A stretch of DNA of 64,000 bases, taken from Streptomyces sp. WMMC500 (GTDB lineage: Bacteria > Actinomycetota > Actinomycetes > Streptomycetales > Streptomycetaceae). The notes beneath the pieces were generated by a model. That model ran no database searches. It was given only the letters and a program-made list of their open reading frames with translations, and was not told where the DNA came from. Positions 8,056 to 18,132 of this stretch are shown piece after piece. The DNA lies in contig NZ_CP114905.1 of NCBI RefSeq assembly GCF_027497195.1, positions 7,604,001 through 7,668,000 on the forward strand, given 5' to 3'. Numbering within the stretch: position 1 is the first letter of the stretch; each line of letters opens with the position of its first letter. Both the position numbers and the translations under genes were made by a program.

Positions 8056-10094
8056 CGCAGCGCCTCCTTCTCCGCCTCGCCCGCGGCGGTCGCCGCCGGC
8101 CTGGCCGCCGGCTCGGCTCCCGGCCCGGCCGCCGGGTGGTGGCACGCCACCTCGTGCTTGCGTTCCTCGCCGACCAGTTCGGGCGCGGTCTCCTGGCAGA
8201 CGTCGCTCGCCATCGGACAGCGGTCGGCGAACCGGCAGCCCGCCGGGAAGTCGGCGGGCGACGGCACCACGCCGCGGATCTGCGTCAGCCGCTCCTGAGC
8301 CGACTCCAGCGACAGCACCGAGCCCAGCAGGCCCCGGGTGTAGTGGTGGGTCGGCGCCTCGACCAGGTCGGCGGTGACGCCGGTCTCGACGATCTGCCCG
8401 CCGTACATGACGACCACCCGGTCGGTGACGTCGGAGATCAGCGCCAGGTCGTGGCTGACCAGGACGAGCGCGAAGCCCAGCTCCGCGCGCAGCCGCAGCA
8501 GCAGCTCGATGACCTGCGCCTGGACCGTCACGTCGAGCGCGGTGGTCGGCTCGTCGGCGACGATGAGCTTCGGGTTGCGCGAGAGCGCCATGGCGATGAG
8601 CACCCGCTGCCGCTGCCCGCCGGACAGCTCGTGCGGATAGCTGCGCAGCGTACGCTCCGGGTCCAGGCCCACCAGCTCCAGCAGCTCGGTCGCGGTGCGC
8701 GTGCCGCCGCGCCGGATCACCTGCTTGAGCTGGGCGCGGATCGTCATCGCCGGGTTCAGCGAGCTGAGCGCGTCCTGGTAGATCATCGCCATCTCGTGGC
8801 CGAGCAGCTTGCGGCGTACCCGCATCGGCGTGCCGATCAGCTCCCGGCCGTCGAAGACGACGCTGCCGCGGATCCGCGCGCCGGCCGGCTCCAGGCCCAT
8901 CACCGTCAGCGCCGTCAGCGACTTGCCGCAGCCCGACTCGCCGACGAGGCCGAGGACTTCACCGGGCCTGACGTCGAAGCTGATGCCGTCGACGATGTCC
9001 ACGCCCGAGTGCCGCTTGTCGAAGCCGATCGCCAGGTCCCGCACCGCCAGCACCGGCTCCCCGCCGGGCAGCGGCCGGGCCCGTTCGCGCAGCCGCCGGG
9101 CGGCCTCGGCGAGGCCGGGCAGCTCCACCACCTTGCCGGTGCCGGGCTTGGCGGCCTCGATCCGGTCCTCGGCCTCCGCTTCCTTGACCGGCACGCTCTC
9201 GGACCGCCGGGAGGCGGGCGCCGCCCAGGCGTCCGAGATGCCCTCGGAGAGGATGTTCAGCGCCAGCACGGTCAGCAGCATCAGCAGGCCCGGGAAGACC
9301 GTGGCCCACCAGCCGCCGAGCAGCACCATGTTCTTGCCGTCCGCGATGACGCTGCCCCAGGACGGGTCCGGCGGGCGGACGCCCGCGCCGATGAAGGACA
9401 GCGACGCCTCGAAGACGATCGCCTCGGCGACCTGCACGGTGCAGAACACCAGGATCGGCGCCGCGCAGTTGATGGCGACGTGCTTGACGATGATGTGCGG
9501 CGTACGGGCCCCGATGACCCGTTCCGCCGTCACGTAGTCCTCGCCGTACTGGTCGAGCACGTTGGCCCGTACCACCCGCGCGATCGGCGGCGTGTAGAGG
9601 AACGCGATGGCGCACACCAGCACCGGGATGCTGCCGCCGAACACGGCGACGAGCACCGCGGCCAGCGCGATCCCCGGGAACGCCATCACGACGTCCAGGC
9701 AGCGCATCACGAACTCGTCGACCGCCTTGCGGGAGGTGGCGGCGACGGCGCCCAGGACGGCCCCGGCGACCAGGCCGAGCAGGGTGGCGCCCAGCCCGAT
9801 GACCAGCGACCAGCGGGCCCCGTACATCAGCCGGCTGAGGATGTCGCGGCCGAGGCTGTCCTGCCCCATCCAGTGGTCGCCGGACGGATGTCCGGTGCCG
9901 TCGACCTGGGCCTGCTGGTCGAGCGGGTCGTGCGGGGCGAGCAGCGGCGCGAACACCGCCACGGCCACGACCACGGCGAGCAGCCCGAGCGAGATCCGGG
10001 ACATCCAGGGCAGCCGCTTCAGCCCGCGGAGCCGCAGGCCGGGCCGGGACAGCCGCTCCGCGAGCTTCTGGCGTCCCCCGAGGGTGGCGAGCAT
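8052..10094 (-). CDS. Fused ABC permease (DppC-like) and ATPase (DppD-like)
   Basis: 680 residues. Residues 1 to about 300 are a DppC-type permease with the N-terminal hydrophobic segment, the HWMGQDSLGRD motif common in this family, and the coupling-helix region around YVTAERVIGA. A charged linker follows, and from about residue 345 there is a full ATPase (GESGCGKS, LSGGQRQRV, LIVADEPT, VSHD) with a C-terminal Cys-containing oligopeptide domain. The ATG at 10094 shares one base with the previous stop (TGATG). Open frame upstream of that ATG lacks domain content and overlaps the other permease gene, so I excluded it. Such fusions are known in actinobacteria; the fused order is clear here. Confidence 0.88.
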   Translation of the reverse strand: MLATLGGRQKLAERLSRPGLRLRGLKRLPWMSRISLGLLAVVVAVAVFAPLLAPHDPLDQQAQVDGTGHPSGDHWMGQDSLGRDILSRLMYGARWSLVIGLGATLLGLVAGAVLGAVAATSRKAVDEFVMRCLDVVMAFPGIALAAVLVAVFGGSIPVLVCAIAFLYTPPIARVVRANVLDQYGEDYVTAERVIGARTPHIIVKHVAINCAAPILVFCTVQVAEAIVFEASLSFIGAGVRPPDPSWGSVIADGKNMVLLGGWWATVFPGLLMLLTVLALNILSEGISDAWAAPASRRSESVPVKEAEAEDRIEAAKPGTGKVVELPGLAEAARRLRERARPLPGGEPVLAVRDLAIGFDKRHSGVDIVDGISFDVRPGEVLGLVGESGCGKSLTALTVMGLEPAGARIRGSVVFDGRELIGTPMRVRRKLLGHEMAMIYQDALSSLNPAMTIRAQLKQVIRRGGTRTATELLELVGLDPERTLRSYPHELSGGQRQRVLIAMALSRNPKLIVADEPTTALDVTVQAQVIELLLRLRAELGFALVLVSHDLALISDVTDRVVVMYGGQIVETGVTADLVEAPTHHYTRGLLGSVLSLESAQERLTQIRGVVPSPADFPAGCRFADRCPMASDVCQETAPELVGEERKHEVACHHPAAGPGAEPAARPAATAAGEAEKEALR

Positions 10095-11053
10095 CAGGCG
10101 GCACTCCTCAGTCGGGGGTTGACCAGCAGGTACAGGATGTCGATGACGAGGTTGACGACGACGAACGCGACGGCCACGGTCAGCACCACGCCCTGCACGA
10201 CCGCGGGGTCGCCGTTCTTCACCGCGTTGATCATCAACGTGCCCATGCCGGGCAGCGAGAAGATCGTCTCGATCACGACGGCGCCGCCGAGCAGATAGCC
10301 CACCCGCAGTCCGAGCACGGTCAGCGGGTTGATCAGCGCGTTGCGCAGCACGTTGCGGCCGACCACGACGACCGGCGGCAGCCCGCTGCCGATCGCCGTG
10401 CGCACGTAGTCCTTGTCCAGCTCCTCCACGACCGCGGTGCGGACGATGCGGGTGAGCTGCGCGGCGACGTGCAGCGACAGCGCGATGGCCGGCAGCGTCA
10501 TCGTCTTGAGCCAGCCCGTGAAGGAGTCGCCCGGATTGACGTACCCCCCGGAGGGGAACCACCCCCAGTCCACCGCCAGGTACTGGATCAGCAGCAGCGC
10601 CACCCAGAAGGCGGGCGCGGCGACGCCGACCAGCGAGACGACGCGGATCACCTGGTCCGGGATCCGGTCGCGGTAGATCGCGGCCGAGACCCCGAAGAGC
10701 ACCGACAGCACTATCGCGAGGGCGAGCCCCATGAAGGTGAGCTGCATGGTCAGGGGCAGCGCGGTGGTCACCTGGTCGATGACCGGCCGGCCGTTGAGCA
10801 CGCTGAGACCCATGTCGCCCGTGATCAGCTCGCCGACGAACGCGGCGTAGCGGACGGGCAGGGGGTCGTTCAGCCCGTGTTCCTCGCGGTAGTCCTCGAG
10901 CTGCTGCTCGGTGGGGTTGGCACCCTGGAAGTGCGCCACCGCCGGGTCGATGTCCGAGAAGCGCATGACGAGGAAGACGAACAGCACGATGCCGAGCATC
11001 AGCGGGACGAGCAGGGCGATGCGGCGTAGCAGCATCCTGGCGATCTGGGCCAC
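10094..11053 (-). CDS. ABC transporter permease (DppB-like)
   Basis: A 319-residue integral membrane protein of the DppB/OppB class, with an N-terminal membrane anchor (IALLVPLMLGIVLFVFLV), an extracytoplasmic loop with GLNDPLPVRYAAF, and five further hydrophobic segments. The EELDKDYVRTA region is the usual coupling-helix sequence that contacts the ATPase. It pairs with the permease half of the downstream fusion. It is the second gene of the operon, 41 bases after the binding-protein gene. Confidence 0.88.
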   Translation of the reverse strand: MAQIARMLLRRIALLVPLMLGIVLFVFLVMRFSDIDPAVAHFQGANPTEQQLEDYREEHGLNDPLPVRYAAFVGELITGDMGLSVLNGRPVIDQVTTALPLTMQLTFMGLALAIVLSVLFGVSAAIYRDRIPDQVIRVVSLVGVAAPAFWVALLLIQYLAVDWGWFPSGGYVNPGDSFTGWLKTMTLPAIALSLHVAAQLTRIVRTAVVEELDKDYVRTAIGSGLPPVVVVGRNVLRNALINPLTVLGLRVGYLLGGAVVIETIFSLPGMGTLMINAVKNGDPAVVQGVVLTVAVAFVVVNLVIDILYLLVNPRLRSAA

Positions 11054-11094
11054 GTACGTGAGCTCCTAGCCTTGACAGACCGGGTCGGGCCGCC

Positions 11095-12726
11095 CTACGC
11101 GGGCTTGGCCTTGAGCAGGTTGATGCCGGGGTACGCCTGCGGCTGGATCCCGGTGATCGCGTCGGGGTCCCAGGCGGTGATCAGCTCGTTGTGGACCACG
11201 GGGTAGATGACCGCGTTCTCCGCGACGACGTCGAGGTACTCCTGCGTCATCAGCTTCTTCTTCTCCTGGTCGGGCTCGCGCGTGGCCGCGTCCATGAGCC
11301 GGAACAGCTCCTTGGCCTCCGGCGCCGCGGACCAGCGGGAGTACTGCATCCACACGTTGTCCGCCGTGTAGTTGTAACGGAGGATCAGGTCGGGGTCGAT
11401 GCCGAGCTGGTTGGGGTTCGACGCGGAGGCGGCGACCTGGTAGTCCGCCTTCTGGTCCAGCTTGGTGAAGAGCGCGGAGGTCTCCTGCGGTTCGAGGGTG
11501 GTCTCGACGCCGATGGCGTCCCACGACTCCTTTATCGTCGGGATGCAGTCCGCGATCCAGCTCACGGTCGACGCCATGAGCGTGACCTTCAGCCCGCTGA
11601 CCCCGGCGTCCTTCAGCAGCGCCTTGGCCTTGTCCGGGTCGTAGCCGTAGACGGTCTTGGCCTCGCGGTACGTGGGGTTGCCCTCGTCGAGGAAGGAGGT
11701 GGAGGCCTTGCCGTAACCCCTCAGGCCCGCCTCGATCATCTTGTCGGTGTCGATGGCGTAGTGCAGCGCCTGGCGCACGCGCACGTCGTCGAAGGGCGCC
11801 TTCTCGGTGTTGAAGAGCAGGAACATGTGGTTCATGCCGGCCCCGCCCTCGACGGTGAGGCCGTCCTGCTCCAACTGCTTGACGTTGGCGTACGGGATGT
11901 TGTCGGAGATCTGCGCGCCGGCGCTGCCTCCGGAGATCTTCGCGACCCGCGGGGCGGCGTCCACGATGGACAGCCAGTTCATCGACTTGAAGTTCGCCTT
12001 GCGGGGGCCGTTGTAGTCCGCGTACGCCTCGAAGGAGGTGTTCGACAGCGGCTGGTTGGCCGTCATCTTGTACGGGCCGGAGCCGACGACCACCTCGGGC
12101 ACGCCGGTGTCGAGGTCGCGCCAGGCGCCCGACTTGCTCAGGATGTGCTTGGGCAGGATCTTCGCCAGGGTGAGCCGGGACAGCCCGTCCGGGAACGGGA
12201 AGGCGAGCACCAGGTCGACGGAGTTCTCCCCGGTCTTCTTGACCTCCTTCAGCCAGGCGGCGAAGAAGCCCCGGGCCAGGGTCTGCGTCTCGGGGTCGAG
12301 TATCCGGTCGAACGTGAACACCACGTCGTCGGCGGTGACCGGCTTGCCGTCGTGCCACGTCGCCCCGTCGCGCAGGGTGAACGACCAGGTGGCGGCCCCG
12401 GGGTCGGCGGGCAGCTCGGTCGCCAGCGCCGGGTAGGGCTCGCGGGTGATCGGGTCGGTGTCGAGCAGCCCCTCGAAGATGTGGTGGTTGCTGGCCACGG
12501 AGAACGCGGACGCGGTCAGCGTGGGGTCCCAGCTCTGGTCGTTGCCGTACCCGATGACGGCGGTGACGGAGTCGGCACCGCCGCCCCCGCCGGTGTCGGA
12601 GGTCGAGTCCGGCCCTCCGGAGCAGGCGGCCAGCGCCGGCGCCATGACGCCGAAGGCGCCCAGCGCCCCGCCGTACTGCAGCACTCGCCGGCGCTCGACG
12701 CCCGGCTCTGGTGATACGTCGCTCAC
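11095..12726 (-). CDS. Tat-type lipoprotein, family 5 extracellular solute-binding protein
   Basis: A 543-residue substrate-binding protein of the DppA/OppA class, first gene of the importer operon. The N-terminus has a twin-arginine motif (ERRRVLQYGG) followed by a lipobox ending in LAAC, so it is probably exported folded and lipid-anchored. A Gly/Ser/Asp linker follows the Cys. Family segments include YPALATELP, WHDGKPVTADDVVFTFDR and VRQALHYAID. The start is GTG, with GGAGG four bases upstream. The ligand is not evident; the terminal aldolase gene suggests an acidic sugar- or keto-acid-like solute, or a peptide derivative (speculative). Confidence 0.88.
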   Translation of the reverse strand: MSDVSPEPGVERRRVLQYGGALGAFGVMAPALAACSGGPDSTSDTGGGGGADSVTAVIGYGNDQSWDPTLTASAFSVASNHHIFEGLLDTDPITREPYPALATELPADPGAATWSFTLRDGATWHDGKPVTADDVVFTFDRILDPETQTLARGFFAAWLKEVKKTGENSVDLVLAFPFPDGLSRLTLAKILPKHILSKSGAWRDLDTGVPEVVVGSGPYKMTANQPLSNTSFEAYADYNGPRKANFKSMNWLSIVDAAPRVAKISGGSAGAQISDNIPYANVKQLEQDGLTVEGGAGMNHMFLLFNTEKAPFDDVRVRQALHYAIDTDKMIEAGLRGYGKASTSFLDEGNPTYREAKTVYGYDPDKAKALLKDAGVSGLKVTLMASTVSWIADCIPTIKESWDAIGVETTLEPQETSALFTKLDQKADYQVAASASNPNQLGIDPDLILRYNYTADNVWMQYSRWSAAPEAKELFRLMDAATREPDQEKKKLMTQEYLDVVAENAVIYPVVHNELITAWDPDAITGIQPQAYPGINLLKAKPA

Positions 12727-12827
12727 GGTGCCTCCAGGAGGGAAATCAAGGGGATGGCGCCGCGCCCGTCCCTGTCCCGGGGATAGGCGGGGTCGTGGGA
12801 GGTCCTACGTTCTACCTCTTGGCGGTG

Positions 12828-12857
12828 AACATAGAAGTCAGCCCGGAGGCGGGTCAA
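12828..12857 (-). promoter_or_regulatory. Putative sigma-70-type promoter of the ABC importer operon
   Basis: Read on the minus strand there is TTGACC (-35), 18 bases, then TATGTT (-10), about 100 bases upstream of the binding-protein start. The match is from consensus only. Confidence 0.4.
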
Positions 12858-12884
12858 GAGGTCGGCGGCAAGCGTTATCCGGTG

Positions 12885-13411
12885 TCAACCCGGCCCGAGC
12901 CGGGCAGCCACGACGATCTCGCCCGGCTCCGCGCGCCCTTCGGGCGTATCCGGCGGCGAGGTGCGATCCTGCGCGTCGTCCGGTACGCCGTGGAGCGCCG
13001 TCACGTCCGTCTCCAGCCGCGCGGTGGCCGGCGCGCCGGCCACCGCGCCCAACAGCCCGTGCTCCGCAGCGGCGTTGGCGGCGACCAGGTCCCCGGGTAC
13101 GCCGGCGCCGGCACCGGCCCGGTCATCGCGGGCGGGTGCGCGACCACCTCCGCTGCGCGCATGAGGTGAATTCCGGTGAGGAGCACCCGAAAGGTGGAGA
13201 GCGGCGGCTTCGGCTCACCCGAGGAGCCGAAGAGCCGCCCCTCCCCACGCGCGAAGCCGCGGCAGTGGTGGGCGGGGGGCAGCGGCCCCTCCCGGTGCGC
13301 GGGCGGCTTCTCCAGCCGCCGGAACCACTCGGTCGGGGCGACGTCCCCGGCGCCGCCCGCCACCACCGCCAGGACGGTGTGCTCCTCGACCGGCAACCCG
13401 CCGCGCTCCAC
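12885..13411 (-). pseudogene. Decayed nucleotidyltransferase-domain protein (probable)
   Basis: Codon bias on the minus strand looks coding but the frame breaks. The first part contains EEHTVLAVV and EWFRRLEKPPAHREGPLP, like the N-terminal region of YcgL/DNA-polymerase-beta-type nucleotidyltransferases. Next comes VLLTGIHLMRAAEVVAHPP. After a frameshift near 13100 the other frame gives DLVAANAAAEHGLL, then LETDVTALHGVPDDA and a plausible C-terminus with stop at 12885. The catalytic GSxxxGL-xD-xD segment is missing. Recognition is from memory of family segments, so it is tentative. The nearest genes on each side are intact. Confidence 0.4.
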
Positions 13412-13481
13412 CGGGCCATCCTCGCCGGGCGCGAGCCCCGCCCGCCAGGGGTTTTACGGGCCGGCGCCGTCGGCCGAGGTG

Positions 13482-14405
13482 CTACGCCACCTGCCGCAGC
13501 ACCTCGGCCGCGATCAGCTCCAGGTGGTCCAGGTCCGACAGGTCGAGGATCTGGAGGTAGAAGCGCTGCGAGCCGGCCGCGCCGTAGCGGCCGATCTTCT
13601 CGACCACCTCCGCCGGCGTGCCGGCCAGGCCGTTCTCCCTCAGCTCCGGCACCTGCCGGCCGATGGCCGCCGCGCGGCGGGCGACCTCCGCGTCGTCCCG
13701 GCCGACGCAGGCGACGAGCGCGTTGGAGTACACCAGGTCGGACGGCGTGCGGCCCGCCGTCTCGGCCGCCTCACGGACCCGCGCGAACTGCCGCTCGGTG
13801 TCCTCCAGCGAGCTGAACGGCACGTTGAACTCCGCCGCGTAGCGGGCGGCCAGCGCCGGGGTGCGCTTCGCGCCCATCCCGCCGATCAGCACCGGCAGCG
13901 GCGACTGCACCGGCTTCGGCAGGGCGGGGGAGTCCCGCAGCTCGTAGTGCGTCCCGGAGTAGGAGAAGGTCTCGTCCCCCGGTGTGCGCCACAGCCCCGT
14001 CACGATCGCGAGCTGCTCCTCCAGCCGGGAGAACTTGTCCTTCGGGAACGGGATCCCGTACGCCGTGTGCTCGTCCTCGAACCACCCCGCGCCGATGCCC
14101 ATCTCGACCCGACCGGCCGACATCTGGTCCACCTGCGCCACCTGGATGGCCAGCGGCCCCGGCAGCCGGAACGTGGCGGCGCTCATCAGCGTGCCGAGCC
14201 GGATCCGGCTCGTCTCGCGGGCGAGACCCGCCAGCGTCACCCAGGCGTCGGTGGGTCCCGGCAGGCCGCTCACGTCGCCCATCTTCAGATAGTGGTCGGA
14301 GCGGAAGAAGGCGTCGAAGCCGAGGTCCTCGGTGGCGCGGGCCACCGCCAGGAGGGTGTCGTACGAGGCGCCCTGCTGGGGTTCTGTGAAGATGCGAAGA
14401 TCCAT
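13482..14405 (-). CDS. LLM-class F420-dependent oxidoreductase
   Basis: A 307-residue luciferase-like TIM-barrel flavin/F420 enzyme. The start ATG is chosen where MDLRIFTEPQQGASYD begins; upstream in-frame codons carry no family sequence. Typical segments are ATEDLGFDAFFRSDHY near the N-terminus, LGTLMSAATFRLPGPLA in the middle, and MGIGAGWFEDEH. The C-terminal part (GTPAEVVEKIGRYGAAG) closes the barrel. Members use reduced F420 or FMN to act on varied small molecules. The gene stands alone on the minus strand, so no substrate is suggested. Confidence 0.85.
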   Translation of the reverse strand: MDLRIFTEPQQGASYDTLLAVARATEDLGFDAFFRSDHYLKMGDVSGLPGPTDAWVTLAGLARETSRIRLGTLMSAATFRLPGPLAIQVAQVDQMSAGRVEMGIGAGWFEDEHTAYGIPFPKDKFSRLEEQLAIVTGLWRTPGDETFSYSGTHYELRDSPALPKPVQSPLPVLIGGMGAKRTPALAARYAAEFNVPFSSLEDTERQFARVREAAETAGRTPSDLVYSNALVACVGRDDAEVARRAAAIGRQVPELRENGLAGTPAEVVEKIGRYGAAGSQRFYLQILDLSDLDHLELIAAEVLRQVA

Positions 14406-14506
14406 GGGGCCATTGTGCTTCAGCCGTGCCGGCGGCTTCCCGGGGCACGGCGGCGGTGCATAGAGTGCTCTCACCGCACTGCCCGGCTTGCCGCTAGGGG
14501 GTCAGG

Positions 14507-14926
14507 ATGACGGTCGTCTACCGCGCGCCGGAGGGGGACGGCGGACTGGAGTTCACGGTCCGGCTGACTCCCGAGGAGACCGGGGCACTGACCCGGGAGG
14601 CCCGGCTGCTGGCGGAGATCGTCGACAGTTGCCTGTGGGCCCTCGGCATGCTCCGCACGGGCGTCAACTCCCGCGACGCCGGCGGCCCGCCGCCGATTCC
14701 CGGCGACTGGTACGCCGCCCTGCGCGACCTGGAGCGCATCGCGCCCCGGATCGAGGGCACGCGGGACGCCGTGATCCGCGCGCTCGCCGTGTCGGGGGAG
14801 GGCACCGACCGGCTGGCGCAGGCGATGCACACCGACGAGGAGGCGGCCGTACGGCGCCGCGCCGACGTGCTCGGCAACCCGCCGTCCGAGTGGGAGACCT
14901 GGGCGGCGAAGGGCGTGGGGGAGTAG
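14507..14926 (+). CDS. Conserved hypothetical protein
   Basis: A 139-residue acidic soluble protein that I do not recognise. It begins MTVVYRAPEGDGGLEFTVRL and is mostly helical, with no signal peptide or membrane segment. It starts at ATG after AGGGGGTCAGG, a good ribosome-binding site. It is monocistronic, divergent from the LLM oxidoreductase and convergent with the thiolase gene. Confidence 0.6.
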   Translation: MTVVYRAPEGDGGLEFTVRLTPEETGALTREARLLAEIVDSCLWALGMLRTGVNSRDAGGPPPIPGDWYAALRDLERIAPRIEGTRDAVIRALAVSGEGTDRLAQAMHTDEEAAVRRRADVLGNPPSEWETWAAKGVGE

Positions 14927-14951
14927 CGCTCCCGCGCGTCGCCCCGTTCCC

Positions 14952-16142
<1,191 letters not shown>

Positions 16143-16157
16143 GGCGGGCCTCCCCAT

Positions 16158-16180
16158 CGAAACTAGCGGCGCTAGTTTCG
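16158..16180. promoter_or_regulatory. 23-bp palindrome, likely TetR-type operator for the thiolase gene
   Basis: Perfect 10-base arms CGAAACTAGC and GCTAGTTTCG are separated by GGC. The site lies just upstream of the ribosome-binding site of the thiolase gene, in the divergent spacer shared with the pyruvate oxidase gene. The symmetry fits a TetR dimer site. The two in-window TetR genes have different palindromes at their own promoters. Confidence 0.6.
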
Positions 16181-16299
16181 GACTATAGCCCGCGCGCCGA
16201 GCCCGCGGCCAGCACGCACGATCCGCCCGCTCCGACAGTGATCGCTTACGATCGAACACGGCGTCCCGGACGTCCCGAAGCCGACGCGAGGAGAGCGCG

Positions 16300-18051
16300 A
16301 TGAGCAGTGCCAAGGTTGCCGACCAGCTCGTGGACGTCCTGCTCCAGTACGGGGTGAAGCGCATCTACGGCGTCGTCGGCGACAGCCTCAACCCGCTCGT
16401 CGACGCCATCCGCCGCAGCGACGGCGCCATCGAGTGGGTGCACGTGCAGAACGAGGAGGCCGGCGCCTTCGCCGCCGCCGCCGAGGCGCAGGTCACCGGG
16501 CAGCTCGCCGCCTGCGCCGGCTCCTGCGGGCCCGGCAACACCCACCTCGTCCAGGGCCTGTTCGACGCGCAGCGCAGCGGCGCCCCCGTCCTCGCCATCG
16601 CCTCGCACATCCCCGCCACCCAGATCGGCAGCGGCTTCTTCCAGGAGACCCACCCCGAGAAGCTCTTCGACCAGGCGTCCGGCTACTGCGCGATGATCTC
16701 CCAGCCCGAGCAGATGCCCCGCATCGCCCGGATCGCCGCGCAGCACGCCGTAGGCGCCGGCGAGGTCGCGGTGCTCGTCCTGCCCGGCGACATCGCCGAC
16801 AAGCAGGCCGCCAACCCCACCGGCCACACCGTCCCCTGCGTCCGCCCCGCGTCGATCGTCCCCGACGCGCAGACCGTGCGCGAGCTGGCCGACGCCGTCA
16901 ACGCCGCCGACCGCGTCGCGCTGTTCGCCGGCGCGGGCGTACGCCACGCGCACGCGCAGGTGATGCGGCTCGCCGAGACCGTCAAGGCGCCCGTCGGGCA
17001 CACGCTGCGCGGCAAGGAGTGGATCCAGTACGACAACCCCTACGACGTCGGCATGATCGGCCTCCTCGGCTACGGCGCCTGCTACGACGCGCTCCAGGAC
17101 GCCGACCTCGTCGTCATGCTCGGCACCGACTTCCCGTACGACGCCTTCCTGCCCCAGGCTGGATCTGTGGCGATTGTCCAGATCGACGTCGACGCCACCC
17201 GCCTCGGCCGCCGCACCCCGCTGGAGGTCGCCGTGCACGGCGACGTCGCCTCCACCCTGGACGCGCTCCAGCCGCTGCTGCGCGAGAAGAGCGAGCGCCG
17301 GTTCCTCGACGGCATGCTGCGCAAGCACGAGCGGGCGCTGACCAAGGTCGTCGAGGCGTACACCTCGAACGTCGAGAAGCACGTGCCGATCCACCCCGAG
17401 TACGCCGCCCGGGTGCTGGACCGACTCGCCGCGGACGACGCGGTGTTCACCGTGGACACCGGCATGAACAACGTCTGGGCCGCCCGCTACCTCACGCCCA
17501 ACGGCCGCCGCCGCGTCATCGGCTCGTTCACCCACGGCTCGATGGCCAACGCCCTGCCGCACGCGATCGGCGCCGCCTGCGCCGACCGCGACCGGCAGGT
17601 CATCTCGCTCTCCGGCGACGGCGGCCTCGGCATGCTGCTCGGCGAGCTGATCACCGTCAGGCAGCAGGACCTGCCGGTCAAGACCGTCGTGTTCAACAAC
17701 TCCTCGCTGGGGATGGTCAAGCTGGAGATGCTGGTCGACGGCCTGCCCGCGTACGGCACCGACCACAGCAAGGTCGACTTCTCCGCCATCGCCCGCGGCG
17801 TCGGCATTCCCGCCTGGCGGGTGGAGAAGCCCGGCGAGATCGAGGGCGCGCTGCGCGAGGCGCTGGCGGCGAAGGGCCCCGCGCTGGTCGAGCTGATCAC
17901 CGACTCCAACGCGCTGTCGATCCCGTCGCGGATCACGCTGGAGCAGGTGCGCGGCTTCGCGCTGGCCGCCGGGCGCACGGTGCTGGACGGCGGCGTCGGC
18001 ACGATGCTCGACCTCGCCCGCTCCAACCTCCGCAACATCCCCCGGCCCTGA
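16300..18051 (+). CDS. poxB: Thiamine-diphosphate-dependent pyruvate dehydrogenase/oxidase (PoxB-like)
   Basis: 583 residues with the three-domain ThDP fold. The N-terminal pyrimidine domain has the catalytic Glu in [14 protein letters not shown], the central domain (about 190-330) would bind FAD, and the C-terminal pyrophosphate domain has the GDG...NN motif ([12 protein letters not shown] ending in VFNNSSLG). PoxB converts pyruvate to acetate and CO2, passing electrons to membrane quinone. The C-terminal tail is long enough for membrane contact, but I cannot confirm lipid binding. The start is ATG after GAGGAGAG. It is divergent from the thiolase gene and both could respond to the operator between them. 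Confidence 0.85.
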   Translation: MSSAKVADQLVDVLLQYGVKRIYGVVGDSLNPLVDAIRRSDGAIEWVHVQNEEAGAFAAAAEAQVTGQLAACAGSCGPGNTHLVQGLFDAQRSGAPVLAIASHIPATQIGSGFFQETHPEKLFDQASGYCAMISQPEQMPRIARIAAQHAVGAGEVAVLVLPGDIADKQAANPTGHTVPCVRPASIVPDAQTVRELADAVNAADRVALFAGAGVRHAHAQVMRLAETVKAPVGHTLRGKEWIQYDNPYDVGMIGLLGYGACYDALQDADLVVMLGTDFPYDAFLPQAGSVAIVQIDVDATRLGRRTPLEVAVHGDVASTLDALQPLLREKSERRFLDGMLRKHERALTKVVEAYTSNVEKHVPIHPEYAARVLDRLAADDAVFTVDTGMNNVWAARYLTPNGRRRVIGSFTHGSMANALPHAIGAACADRDRQVISLSGDGGLGMLLGELITVRQQDLPVKTVVFNNSSLGMVKLEMLVDGLPAYGTDHSKVDFSAIARGVGIPAWRVEKPGEIEGALREALAAKGPALVELITDSNALSIPSRITLEQVRGFALAAGRTVLDGGVGTMLDLARSNLRNIPRP

Positions 18052-18070
18052 CGCCCGCGCGGGCCTTCGT

Positions 18071-18115
18071 GCCGTACGGACCGGGCCGGCGCCGCGCCCG
18101 CCCGGTCCGTACGGC
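18071..18115. terminator. Bidirectional terminator hairpin
   Basis: Perfect 16-base arms (GCCGTACGGACCGGGC and its complement) with a 13-base loop lie between the convergent poxB-like and sulfatase genes. Confidence 0.75.
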
Positions 18116-18132
18116 GCCGGCCCGCGGGCCCC

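Noticed and set aside
8982..10562. Upstream extension of the permease-ATPase fusion frame beyond 10094
   Set aside because: It overlaps the DppB-like gene and lacks domain content; the TGATG overlap gives the natural start.
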